NCBI RefSeq assembly: GCF_004664715.2
Contig: NC_051071.1
Span: 28,017,661-28,081,660 of the forward strand
DNA from: Peromyscus leucopus
Taxonomy: Eukaryota; Chordata; Mammalia; Rodentia; Cricetidae
Length of the DNA: 64,000 nucleotides
Direction: 5' to 3'
Below the pieces are notes generated by a model. The model had not been told where the DNA came from. It made no database searches and was given only the letters and a program-made list of their open reading frames with translations. The first letter of the stretch is position 1. Each line of letters opens with the position of its first letter. Below, piece after piece: positions 11,370-21,650 of the stretch. Made by a program: the position numbers and the translations under genes.

Positions 11370-12936
11370 CTCAAAGCCCTCAGCTGATACCCAAACTGAA
11401 GCTATATCTTTCTGAATAGAGTATGCTTCCAGGAGACCCCATGGCTCGGGAAATTCATTTCCTAGCCTGTAAAATGTTCCATGTTCCATGCTTCCAATGG
11501 CCTTTCCCTGCACTGAGTGTGTGCCTTCTGTTCCTGTCCTCCTCCAGGAGGGCACAGCTGGTTACGCTTTCCTACTTCTCTTTGGCAAGACAAGTTCTTT
11601 CTTGTCCATGCCTGAGCCCCCTACCTTGCTGTAGCTCTGGCCACCTTTCTTCCTCCTTTCCAAAGCCTTCCACACACCCATTTCACTAACACTTTCCTCT
11701 GGGTAATCTCCTGGGGCCTCTTAGTGAACCTGCTGAGTCCCAGACTTACCAAAGGCAGACCTGGGGTAAGACTACACATTGTAGCAAGTGAACATTCAGT
11801 AAGGACCCATGTCTGACCCAGACCCTGCATCCTGTTATTCTTCTGACTGGTCCCTCTTTTAGCCATTTCAAACTGGCTGTTCCGGCTCATTCATCTTTTG
11901 TTCCATGGATTTCCAAGACACCTTTCCTTAGCCTCAACAGAGACCCCATTTTAATGCCTGTGCCCTTGAAGCACACACAGTAATTCTTAATCAAAGAAAA
12001 GTTTTTAATTGATTGTTCCTGTTTCATCATAAGGTAATGCTAGCATATGAAACAGCACATGCCTTCTGTCCTGCAGGCAGCTGGCCCTAGGTTTATGGGT
12101 TTAATTACTTGGAAAAAGTCATCATCACCTTTCAGATGAACATAGTAACTGCTCCCAGGGTTGATTGTGGTGTGACCTTTGATATTAAAGTGTCATCGTA
12201 ACAATTCAAGTAAATGTTTGGCTAGTGGCTGGCTATTCTACTAGTAGAATATCATATCATATAAATAAAATAGCTATAAGGGATGATTGTGAATGTTCCC
12301 TGAACCAAGAAGTGGTGAGTGTTGGTGCTGATGGATAATGTGAAGATACTGAATCTATTGTTTTACAGAGTATATATACCATAAAGAAAAGATGAACACT
12401 GGTGTTAATGGATATCTAAATATCCAGAATCAATCACTTCACAGTGTAATATGTAAGCCACAATACTATACTGCTTGATAAATATGGACAACTATCACCT
12501 ATGAATCAGTTTCAAAAGCATGTCTTTATGTAATAGGAAAACATTGCTGATGTGTTCAGGTCACTTGCTGTAAAATCTGGGGGACATTTGGAAGCAATTA
12601 CATGCAATTTAACAATGAACTCGTCAAATATCCAGGAGGTCAGCCAATGTACACATCGTTATCCCTTCCATTTTCAGGAAAGATAATTTATTTATAAGAA
12701 AGAAGATAATTATGAGCACTGGGGCCAGTGAGCTTCATGGCAAGTTACTGGGGTCTCCTTCACCATACTCTTGAAACCAATGGCAAGAAGGTATGTTACA
12801 AAAATTTTCTATTGTTTCTGTTTTAATCAAAAGAGTTCATGAATGAAATAATGAAATAATGTGGTTAAGGACTTAAAAGCAACGAAAGCAATTTAAATAG
12901 AGGATATCCCTTCACACATCTAAGGGGTTTTGTTTT
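11370..12936. other. Single-copy DNA
   Basis: No repeats recognised. The 12000-12250 part, with a TTTAATTACTTGG homeodomain-like core near 12100, has the even, non-repetitive look of conserved non-coding DNA. That is only an impression. Confidence 0.3.
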
Positions 12937-12937
12937 G

Positions 12938-12945
12938 GTGTGTGT

Positions 12946-12993
<48 letters not shown>
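12938..12993. repeat. (TG)n microsatellite
   Basis: Uninterrupted TG units except for one TA step near 12949. It abuts a B4 SINE on its right, a common origin of such repeats. Confidence 0.95.
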
Positions 12994-12995
<2 letters not shown>

Positions 12996-13021
12996 ATGTG
13001 TGCATGAATGTATTTGTGTGT

Positions 13022-13262
13022 TCTTCTTTTATTCTCCACCTCATATATTGAGGCAGATGCTTCACTAATCATTGAGCTGCTATTTCTGCTAGACTGGCTG
13101 GCAAGCTTGCTCTGTGTATCCTTTCATTGATTGCTTTCTACCCTAGGGTATGCTGGGATTACAGGTGGTTGGCCATGTCTACTCCATATTTGTATGGATG
13201 CTGAAGGTCTGAGTTGCAGCCCTTACACACAGTAAATGCTTTACTTACTGAACCTCTCCCCA
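13022..13262 (-). repeat. B4 SINE, antisense
   Basis: The plus strand shows 'ttattctccacctcatatat' at 13029-13048, 'gggattacagg' in the B1-like part, and 'actgaacctctcccca' at the right end. These are the complement of the ID-like head joined to a B1-like tail that defines B4. Confidence 0.7.
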
Positions 13263-13949
13263 GACAACTGCATGTGTTATGAGTTTTGATTTCTAAGTAA
13301 ACATGCAGGCTATTTGTATGACAAATCCTCCACACACCCTCACACTTTAGCACTATTTACTATAGAAACTTTGTTGCACTGCCAATGGGAAATAAGCAAC
13401 TCAAGGTCAAATTTATCCTTGTATCCCTAAAAACAAACCTGTATTTACATTTAGCCAGTACTCCGTATTTTTAAAAGCAGATAAGAGTCACTAGATTAAA
13501 TTGTTTGAAATATAGAACTTTCTTTTACTAAATAGTCTAGATATTTGCCTTGTAATTTTAAAAAGGGTGCAAGAAAAGGATAAAGACAAATAATTTTCTG
13601 CACATAAAAAGATTGATGCTTAGTGTCACTGTTTGAGCTGGTCAGTAGTTAATTTATATTAAGAAACTATGATTGTCGTGACTCAGTTCTATTTAAATTA
13701 ACTATTACTTTAACTGAGCAAATAAAACAAATTTCTTCATTGTGAACTCCACTTTTATAAAACCTAGCCCCGAACTTCCTCACTGAATTTGACTTACTTT
13801 CATAAATTCCTTTGCTATGTTTTGGTAGCTATTTTTCTGAAATGACTCTTGCAAATTCAATGTGATTTTGCTCTATTCCAAGATCTATTTCTTTATGAAC
13901 AGAGAAGCAACAATAATTCCTCATATGAAATACTAGAAAAACAGTCCAT

Positions 13950-14070
13950 TTATGTATTCATTTAGCAAATAAGTGAATGCCTATCAGGCAACAGACAAAG
14001 AAACAGGCACAGGAGACATACCAGGGAATAAAATACACAGATCTCTCATGCTAAGAATTTGTTGTCTAGT
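13950..14070 (+). repeat. L2-like fragment
   Basis: A 'tattcatttagcaaataagtg...gcctatcaggcaacagacaaag...aataaaatacacag' arrangement resembles the 3' end of the ancient L2 LINE. Short and diverged. Confidence 0.35.
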
Positions 14071-14177
14071 TGAGGGCTCAGTGGTTTCTTCTTGTCCCCA
14101 CAAAAACCATAAAAACATCCCTCAGCCTGTTAGGAGGTGATGCACACTATGTAAAAGGTAAGTCAAGAAGGGAAGAA

Positions 14178-14370
14178 GGATGCTGAGGGATGCCTTACAG
14201 GTAAGAGTGCTTGTTGCTCTTGTAGAGGATCAGAATTTGGTTCCCAGCATCCAAACTGGGTATCTCACAAAGGCTTACAGCTCCAGCTTGAGGGGAGCTA
14301 TGTCTCCTTGTGGCTTCCACAGTTACCTGCCTGCACATGGACACACATGTGAATCTATGCACACAGACAC
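14178..14370 (+). repeat. B3 (B2-superfamily) SINE
   Basis: A tRNA-like head ('taagagtgcttgttgctctt', 14201-14220) and 'ggttcccagcatccaaactg' mark a B3/B2-type SINE in the plus direction. Its tail has grown into the adjoining CA repeat. Confidence 0.75.
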
Positions 14371-14387
14371 GTACACACAGACACATA

Positions 14388-14388
<1 letters not shown>

Positions 14389-14429
<41 letters not shown>
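14389..14429. repeat. (AC)n microsatellite
   Basis: Pure AC units at the end of the B3 tail, with impure CA-rich sequence extending left to about 14338. Frames through it on both strands are artefacts. Confidence 0.95.
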
Positions 14430-14431
<2 letters not shown>

Positions 14432-14791
14432 CGCACACATACTGGATGAAGCCTCTCTGATGACAATTGGGCTAGGCGCCCATCTATAAGTATAGCAGAA
14501 TATCATTAGGAATCATTTCATTGACTTTTGTTTTTTCTGGGTTCATAGGGGCCCACAGAGAATGAACTGACAACCAGGGAACCTGTGTGAGACTGACCTA
14601 TATGTTAAAGTAGTGTAGCTTAATCTTTTTATGCTACTCCTAACAGTGGGAGCAGGGGCTAGCTCTGTTTCTTTTGCCTGCTTTTGGGACCCTTTTGCTC
14701 ATACTGGGTTACCTCATCCAGCTTTAATCGGAGGGGAGGTGCCTAGTCTGCAACTTGATATGCTGTGTTTGGTTGATATCCATGGGAGGCC

Positions 14792-15283
14792 TGTTGTTCA
14801 AATCTTAGATGGTCTTTTAATAAAAAAAAAAAAACCCCAAAAAACAAAAAACAAAAACCCAGAGCTGGATATTGGGGTGAAAGCTGAAAGATCAGAGAAG
14901 CAGAGCAAGCCACAGCCACCCCTTATTACCTCACCAACTCCACAAATCTTCTGACTGAATCCTCTGAGTCTTCACCCAGAAGAATCTCAGCTGAACTGGT
15001 TTAGTTCCTGTTTCCTCAAGCCTTATATACCTTTCTCTGCCCTGTCATTACTTCCTCAGCTTAAAGGCATGTGGGCTTCCCAGTACTGGGATTAAAGGTG
15101 TGTGCTACCACTGCCTGGCTCTGTTTCCAGTGTGGCCTTGAACTCATAGTGATCCTCTGCCTCCCGAGTGATAGGATTAAGGGTGTGTGCCACCACCGTC
15201 TGGCCTCTGTGTCTAATCTAGTGGCTGGCTCTGTTCTCCGTTCCTCATACAAACTTTATTCAGGTACACAATATATCATCACA
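14792..15283 (-). mobile_element. B1-carrying solo LTR, copy 1
   Basis: The 492-bp unit starts TGTTGTTCAAATC and ends ATCATCACA. It is flanked by GAGGCC at 14786-14791 and 15284-15289; the match extends to nine bases (gaggcctgt), so the exact left end is ambiguous by three. Inside are two partial B1 SINE bodies (about 15078-15118 and 15128-15205). On the minus strand these are sense, and a TATA box GGTATATAAGG lies at 15020-15030, so I read the LTR as minus-strand. Two more copies share the same order of parts (20730-21198, 63539-63954). This is an LTR that has incorporated B1 sequence. Confidence 0.8.
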
Positions 15284-15296
15284 GAGGCCTGTCGTG

Positions 15297-15450
15297 GGTT
15301 TTTTTTTTTTTAATTAATTTTTTTTTTTTTTTTTTGAGAGAAACAAGAGTGGATGAGGAGGCAGAAGGAAGGTGGGGGGAGGGGGAGGAGGGGAGAGAGG
15401 GCAAATGGTGGTTTGGTGGTTGGGATGTAAAAAAATAATAAATAAAACCA
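15297..15450. repeat. Poly-T runs and an L1-like guanine-rich 3' tail
   Basis: Two T runs (15299-15312, 15319-15336) are followed by a purine-rich block with several G runs (15372-15400) and 'gggatgtaaaaaaataat', which resembles the last bases of an L1 3' UTR in the plus direction. The long minus-strand frames here are homopolymer artefacts. Confidence 0.45.
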
Positions 15451-15734
15451 AATACTGAAAAAAATGGAAGACGGTAAGTGTCCAGTAGTGGGAAGAATGA
15501 GAAAGGATGGGTGACAGAGGGCCAGGAGGCTCTTTGGAAGGTGTTTTGTCTCCCAAGTGTAGCAGAAAGGGGAGTGTCCAGTTTCACTTGGACTGAGATA
15601 TAAAATGACCACATGATCTTGTTGGATCAAACTTCTAGGAATCCTGCTGCTGTTGTGATACTGAGGGGCTGTGAGGTCTTTCCTTTTCTCTCTCTATTCC
15701 TCTCTCTCTTCATCTATACATCAATGCTGCCTGG

Positions 15735-16130
15735 TCAAATTATTTTCCTTTCCTATGTCTGTGACAAAATCTCTGAGAAAAACAACTTAAGGAAAAGTTT
15801 ATTTTGATTCACAGAGGGTGAAATTCATCACACCAGGGAAGTCACTACTATAGGAGCATGAGGTGGCTGGTCACATTGTAACTTGGGGCGAAAATGTTCC
15901 TTATTTCTTACTCCTGTTTTTGTAGGGCAGGAGTCTGGCAGGGTATCACAGTTTTGAATCCACAGTGCTGGTCAGGCCCAGGCCTTGTTACAGGCTCTGG
16001 GGAAATATCTGCTCTCAAGCTTAGTTTCTGCTGGTGAAATTCAGTTTCTCATTATTGAAGATGAGATTTCTCATTTTCTTACTGGATATTCATCGTGGGT
16101 CAGTTTTTGGAAACTTGACACTTTGTGTTA
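15735..16130 (-). repeat. MaLR-type LTR, antisense (decayed)
   Basis: The 'tgtctgtgacaaaatctctga...aacttaaggaaaag' start is the complement of a MaLR LTR 3' end. The interior is only loosely alignable. Confidence 0.45.
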
Positions 16131-16467
16131 AGAAAAATCCTAGTGGTTGATCTTGTTAGTGTTAGAGAGGGGGCATGAGAAGAAAGAGTGTAGGCAAATG
16201 ATTCACTGAAGATTACAAAACAATGACTTCTGACTTCACGCTTAGAGGACTTCATTCCTCACCAGAGGGTCTCCCCCATCCCCAAGCCAGCAACTGTATT
16301 CTGTTCTTTAAAGTCTCTGCTCTTCTATGTCTGAATTACGGGGCAGTATTAGAGAGCTCATGGGATTAAGCCAGTCCTCACTTGATAAACTCGCTCAGAT
16401 AAACATCAGAATTGGGATCTTACTACATTCACAAAATTCTTTTATGGGAACACTTAGATTAGCCTTT

Positions 16468-16840
16468 GTTCTAGTTTGGTTTCTTATTGCTGCTATAAAC
16501 ACCATGGCCCAAACCTCCTGAAGGAGGAAAGGGTTTATTTGGCTTATGGGTCATAACACATCAGCTAGAGAAGGTAGGGCAGGAACCTGGAGGCAAGACC
16601 TGAAGCAAAAGTCTTTGGAAGAATGCTGCTTACTGGCTTGTTCCCTGTGAACAAGCCACAGTCTGCTCAGTCTGCTCTTGTACAGCCCAAGACTATTGTT
16701 CCAGGGGTCGCACTGCCCATGATGGGCTGGGCTCTCCCACATCAATCAACATCCATGAAAATGCCCCTCAGACTTGCCTATAGGCCAGTCTGTTGGAGAC
16801 AATTCCTCAGTTAAGACTTCCTCTTCCCAGGTATGTGTAG
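16468..16840 (-). repeat. MaLR-type LTR, antisense
   Basis: In reverse complement it matches the same LTR family as 1190-1605. On the plus strand: 'ttcttattgctgctataaacaccatgg' region at the left, 'ggaggaaagggtttattt', 'gctgcttactggcttgttcc', 'gatgggctgggctc', then 'aattcctcagtt' at the right. Frames through it are not genes. Confidence 0.7.
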
Positions 16841-16904
16841 GTTTGTGAAAATTAGCTATGGTAGTGTTTGATGGAATAAGTGAGTAAAGATGTAATTTCT
16901 CATT

Positions 16905-17445
16905 TTTGAATTAGTTCTTTGAGACTATCATACAATATATTTTGGTCACATTCACTCCTCCCCGACTCTCCCCAAGTCCACCCCTTTTCCTACTGACACA
17001 ACTTTGTGTCATCCCCTCCTCCCCATCAAACAGAGTTGGTATTGCCCATATTCTCTTGACTATGTGACCTTCCCCTGGAACACGGTCATCCCACCAGGGA
17101 CCATACCTTTCAAGAAAAAGATGTCTACCTCTCTCAGCAGTTATCAGTTGCCAATACTCTTTATTTAGGGGTGGGGATTAGTGCTTACCTTCCCTCTCCA
17201 TGTTGATATTTTGGCTGGCTTGAGCTTGTCCTGGTCTGTGTTTAGACTCTCAACTGCTTGTGTTCCTATCTGCAGCTGCCATGCTGTGTTCAGGAAACAT
17301 GGTTTGCTTGTGGTCATCCACCACCCTGTTTCTCACAATCTTTTCAGCTTCAATTCTTCAGTGATCCCTGAGGCTCAGCAGGAGGGACTCGATAGACATG
17401 TCCCATTGCAGAGCATTCCACAGTGAGAAATACATCTTTATTGAT
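16905..17445 (-). repeat. L1 (Lx-like) 3' UTR, antisense
   Basis: The plus strand carries the complement of the Lx-type 3' UTR: 'ttctttgagactatcataca' at 16916-16935, a block of CTCC units, 'gaccttcccctggaacacgg', 'ttggctggcttgagcttg', and 'cagagcattccaca' at the right. It is well preserved in order but diverged in sequence. Confidence 0.7.
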
Positions 17446-18204
17446 TGGGTAAATCCAAGAAAAATCCATAAGGCATTGAAAATACCATAGCGTTTATTGA
17501 CTTGTACTTCATTGTATGCTTTAAAAAATTCATTTTAATAAATTATACAAACAATGCAAAATTATGTTCACAGTATAAAGTAAAAAGTACAGATCAAGCT
17601 TAAGAAGTTCTTGCTATTCTTTTTCCAATATGACGCAAACTCTTTTACCTTATATGTATGTATAGTTATTAATAATAATGCATTTATGTTTGCTCACTGT
17701 TATGCATATTGTCATTGTATTTATTTGCATGCCATCATTTTGATTTTCACATTATAAAGATGATTTCATGTTTTAGCATTAAGTACTGTATCTTTACTTA
17801 GTTGTGAATTTATTTTTTTCATTTTTGCCCATTTTCCTTTTGAGTGCTGCTGACTGGCATGAGTGTTTCTAGTGTCTGCAAACTGCTTGAGCTTTGTCTA
17901 CTGGGAAAGTTGAGAGCCTTTCTCCCAGTTAAGCGTTGGATCTTTACTTTTCAAAATCATATCTAAGTTTGAATGATTTTAATCGTCAGTTATCAGCATT
18001 TCCACATGTTATTTTGCCTCTGAATTTTAATTAGGCAACCTTTCCTATTCCATGATTATAAGGATAGTCCTTTATCTCTGAGAGACATTTATTAGTACTT
18101 TCATTATATGCATTTATATCATTTATAATAATATTTATGATATTGTAGAAACAACTGCATTAATTTCTATATAAGTTTATTTAATTGTCATGACCACTGA
18201 TTTT
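17446..18204. other. AT-rich sequence, unassigned
   Basis: No confident assignment. The composition would fit a very old L1, but no specific motif is clear. Confidence 0.3.
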
Positions 18205-18640
18205 TCTTTTTTTTCTTATTAAGAGATTTTCTATTTGTTTTACATATCAACCATGAATTCTCCTGTCCTCTCTCTTCCCACCCCCCAGCCTCCCTCCCCA
18301 ATCCACTCTCCATTCCCACCTTCTCCAAGGCAAGGTCTCCCCTGGGGAGTCAGCAGAGCCTGGTACATTCAGTTGAGACAGGTCTAAGCCCCTCCTCCCG
18401 GCAGCAAGGCTGAGCAAAGTGTCTCAGCATAGGCACTAGGTTCCAAAAATCCAGCTCATGCACTAGGGACAGGTACCGGTCCCAGAGCTAATCAACTGTC
18501 TCACTAATCCAGAAGGCCTAGTTCAGTACCATGGGGGCTCCTTAGCTATTGGTTCACAGTTCATGTGTTTCCACTAGTTTAGCTAGTTGTCTCTGTACTT
18601 TTTTCCAATTATGGCCTCGATATCTCTGAGTACTGATTTT
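18205..18640 (-). repeat. L1 3' UTR, antisense
   Basis: On the plus strand: 'tacatatcaaccatgaattc' (18242-18261), a C-rich block (complement of the guanine-rich 3' UTR tract), 'aaggtctcccctgggga', 'ttcagttgagacaggtctaa' and 'cagctcatgcactaggga'. These follow the order of rodent L1 3' UTR read backwards. An older subfamily than the copy at 4550. Confidence 0.75.
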
Positions 18641-19449
18641 TCTTATGTAGCCCTGGCTATATAATAATTTCTGGGCTTGTTATTGTGAATGATAATTTCC
18701 TAATCCTGATCTGACTTTGGGTTCACATGCTCTTAGGGTATTATAACCCTCTGCTTTGGTCATAGCACTGTTGTAGATACCACCTTAGATTTTCATGCAG
18801 ATCTTCACAATTTGGTTGTATTTGATTCTGATAGTATCAGGTAACATATTTCTTTCTCCTTCCATATTTTTTATGAACAGAAGTTGGAAGCTTCTGAGTT
18901 AACTGTGACTTAGGTTCAGCATTCAGGGCAAATACACCTCAGTTTACTTTATATCATGTTTCATGAGGGCACATTTTCCCCTGTTACCCTATGCTGTGCT
19001 AAATTTGAGCTGTAGATTCAGGTGAAACAATCCAGTCTCAATAGTATATTGTCTTTTAAAGGTAGGATTCTAGTATACTCCACTGATGACCAATGCTTGC
19101 CTGAGCCAATTATTTTCAATCAGAGCTTTAGAAAGAATTTTCTAAATTTATGGTTCCTTCTTTATTTGTTAGCTAGCATTATTCTGTAAATAAGTTCTGG
19201 AAATTAATTTTCTTGATGGTTTCTTTACCACTAAGAGCTACTTGTTTTCTGTGCCACACATGAGAAATATAAGACAGGTATTTAATTCTAATGTGCAGAG
19301 AAAACAGTTGATAGTTAACCGTTCTGTTAGTGATCAATAGTAAGGCAATTTCTTTCTTTCTTCTGTGTTTTTATCTTTCTCTACCTTCTCTTTCCTTTTA
19401 TTTTATTCCAAAATTCATTCCTCATAGTTCATTTTCTCTTATCAATAGA
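18641..19449. other. Single-copy AT-rich DNA
   Basis: Nothing recognised. Confidence 0.3.
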
Positions 19450-19795
19450 AAATTAGCACATTCTGAGAAAGACATAAAGAAAGGAAGTTTATTTGGTTCA
19501 CAGTTTTGGTACAAGGTCAAAGACTTTCATCTGGTGATCACTTTCTTCATAAAATCCTAAGGTGGTGCAAGGAAAGGCCTGGGGACAGCCAACATGCAAG
19601 AACCTAGGCAGGCATTATAGCAGGACTGCTTCATGAAAACTCATTAATCCCTTAACCATATGACCATGCATGTAGGCAGGGCTCCTTTAAAGTTCTCATC
19701 CGATCTCAATTCTTCATATCTCACAGTAAGCATTAAGTTTCAACCTTAGTTTCAAAGGAGAAATTACCTTCAAACCACAGGACCATCAGTTCTTA
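19450..19795 (-). repeat. MaLR-type LTR (MST/MLT1-like), antisense
   Basis: 'aaggaagtttatttggttca' at 19481-19500 and a later 'catatgaccatgcatgtag' and 'accttcaaaccacaggacca' follow the antisense layout of an old MaLR LTR. Diverged; ends approximate. Confidence 0.45.
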
Positions 19796-20059
19796 AACAC
19801 TCAATGCATTTTAGGCAGCTGCATTTATCATCCTTTTGATGTTAAAATTGCCGTCTTTGGCCAGTGGAAAGCTGGTTCTTGCCTGCTCTGGTGAAATTTG
19901 ACAAGATCTGCTATTATTGTCTTGATCATTCTCTGGCTTTCTCATACAATATTGTATTCCAGTCTTAATTTCTTGCCCCCAGAAATGCTTTTAATTTTAA
20001 TTTTATTACCACCTTCCTTCATGCTTAAAGTTTTGGCATTTAAGAAATTTAAATCCACT

Positions 20060-20590
20060 TGATTAGAGTGCAATTTACATAATTAAAATGCACCGAATTA
20101 AATGGGTTTTGACAAATATATTCACCCATCAAACAGTCACTACAACCAAGATGGAACACCTACAAATCCTCCAAGTTCCTTGACTCTCTCTAATCTATAC
20201 CCACCAGTACCCCTGGTCCTAAGAAGCCATTGATATGCTCCCTCTCTGAATAGTGAGTCACATTTAATTTTGCTTATTATAAAATTTCTTCAGAAAGAAA
20301 CAAAGTAGGATGTCTCCTTCTTTGTCTAACAATTTTCACTCAGAACAATGCCTTTGAGACTCCACCTTACCATTTATGTAGTAGAAGTTGGTTATCATAT
20401 GGGACCAAATAGTATTCTATCCATTTAATGGACACATTGTAATTATTAGTTTATTTACTTAGTTGTTGATTGACATGAGGGTTATGTTCAGTCTTGATTA
20501 TGCTATAAATAAAGCTTCTCTGATAATCATATGCAAATATTTGAATTGAAAATTGTGTTAGTTTTCATTGCATAAATATCCTTTATGTTT
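20060..20590 (-). repeat. Ancient mammalian L1 (L1M) 3' region, antisense
   Basis: The plus strand follows the well-known antisense order of ancient L1: 'tttgacaaatatattcaccc', 'accaagatggaacac', 'ccattgatatgctccctctc', 'atttcttcagaaagaaac', 'ttcactcagaacaatgcc', 'ccatttaatggacacatt', 'tatgctataaataaagc'. It predates rodents. Confidence 0.65.
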
Positions 20591-20609
20591 TCTTTCTGTT
20601 ATTGAAATA

Positions 20610-20729
20610 AATCTTTGAGATACATAATTCATAAGGTAGAGAGTTCATTTTGGCTCACAGTTTTGAAGGTTTCAGTATTTGATGGATTGGCTATTCCATT
20701 GTTTTGGGGCCCATGACAAGATAGTATTT
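20610..20729 (-). repeat. Old LTR fragment, antisense, left part
   Basis: 'gagagttcattttggctcaca' type sequence (20639-20658) is the complement of a MaLR-like LTR. It continues after the inserted B1-carrying LTR at 21205-21296. The break point is the 6-bp duplication GTATTT/GTATGT. Confidence 0.45.
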
Positions 20730-21198
20730 TGTAGATGAATTTCTAAACAGTCTTATTAAACAAGAAGCACAAAGCCAAATACAGGGATAATAGCCAAGAA
20801 GATCAGAGAAATAGCGAATAGCCACGACTAATCTTAGCTTACCACCTCACCGTAGCTTCCCAAGAGAGAGCTTCTTCCTGTCTAACCTGTGCTTTTATTG
20901 CCTTCCTGTTCTGCCTTCTCTTTGGCTCTAAGCCCAACCACATTACTTCCTTGTCACTGCCTGTCTATACAGACCTCCAGGTCTCTATGATTGGTACTGG
21001 GATTAAAGGTGTGTGTCACCAAGCTTGGCTGTGTTCTTGACCACACAGAGACTCTGCCTGCCAAATGATCGGATTAAGGGCGTGTGCCACCACTGCTTGA
21101 CTTCTGTTTGTGGCTCGTTATGATCTCTGTTCTCCAGGCAAACTTTATTATCATACAAATAAAATATCACATTTCAGCCCAAATATGATATCACCACA
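20730..21198 (-). mobile_element. B1-carrying solo LTR, copy 2
   Basis: The 469-bp unit begins TGTAGATGAATTTC and ends GATATCACCACA. It is flanked by GTATTT (20724-20729) and GTATGT (21199-21204), a 6-bp duplication with one change. Two partial B1 bodies occur again (about 20996-21033 and 21050-21100), sense with respect to a minus-strand LTR. The TATA region is degenerate compared with copy 1 (here 'cttttattgcc'). It sits inside an older LTR fragment, which gives relative age. Confidence 0.78.
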
Positions 21199-21204
21199 GT
21201 ATGT

Positions 21205-21296
21205 CATGTTAACTGCACATAGCAGAGGAAGCTCCTGCAAGAGCATCTGGGAAGAGAGAAATGGAGAGTTCACAGCTCCCAAATTCCTGTTGTATT
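21205..21296 (-). repeat. Old LTR fragment, antisense, right part
   Basis: Continuation of 20610-20729 after the insertion. 'catgttaactgcacatagcag' type sequence, then 'gggaagagagaaatggaga'. Confidence 0.35.
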
Positions 21297-21299
21297 AAT

Positions 21300-21650
21300 C
21301 ATTTTTCTATTTTAGGAGTAAAATACCACTAGCAAAGGCAACTTAGGAGAGAAAGAGTTCATCTAGGCCTACAACTTCAGTAGTAGAGTCCATCATGGCA
21401 GGGAAGGCATAGCAATAGGTGGCCTGAGCAGAAAGTTGACATATCACATCTCAACTACAGAAAGAAAGCAGAGAAAATGAACTACAAGTAGGGCAAGGTT
21501 GTAGACAATCAAAAGTCCATTCCACTGTCATTCTTACACCAGAAAATACCCACTTCTCAAAGGTTCCACAACCTTCCCAAATAGCACCACCAATCATGGA
21601 ACAATTGCTCAAATATGCAAGCCTATGAGGGACATTTCTCACTCTATACC
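21300..21650 (-). repeat. MaLR-type LTR, antisense
   Basis: In reverse complement it matches the family of the inner LTR at 52992-53587: 'aaaataccactagcaaaggcaact' region, 'gtccatcatggcagggaagg', 'cacttctcaaaggttccaca', 'atatgcaagcctatgaggga'. Sequence to about 22900 could be internal MaLR sequence, but no second LTR was found. Confidence 0.55.

Noticed and set aside
12865..13065. Thr/His-repeat frame
   Set aside because: Translation of the (TG)n microsatellite.
14195..14506. Val/Cys-rich 103-codon minus-strand frame
   Set aside because: Translation of the (AC)n microsatellite and B3 SINE.
15279..15630. Overlapping Ser/Pro/Leu/Lys-rich minus-strand frames
   Set aside because: Driven by poly-T and guanine-rich low-complexity sequence.
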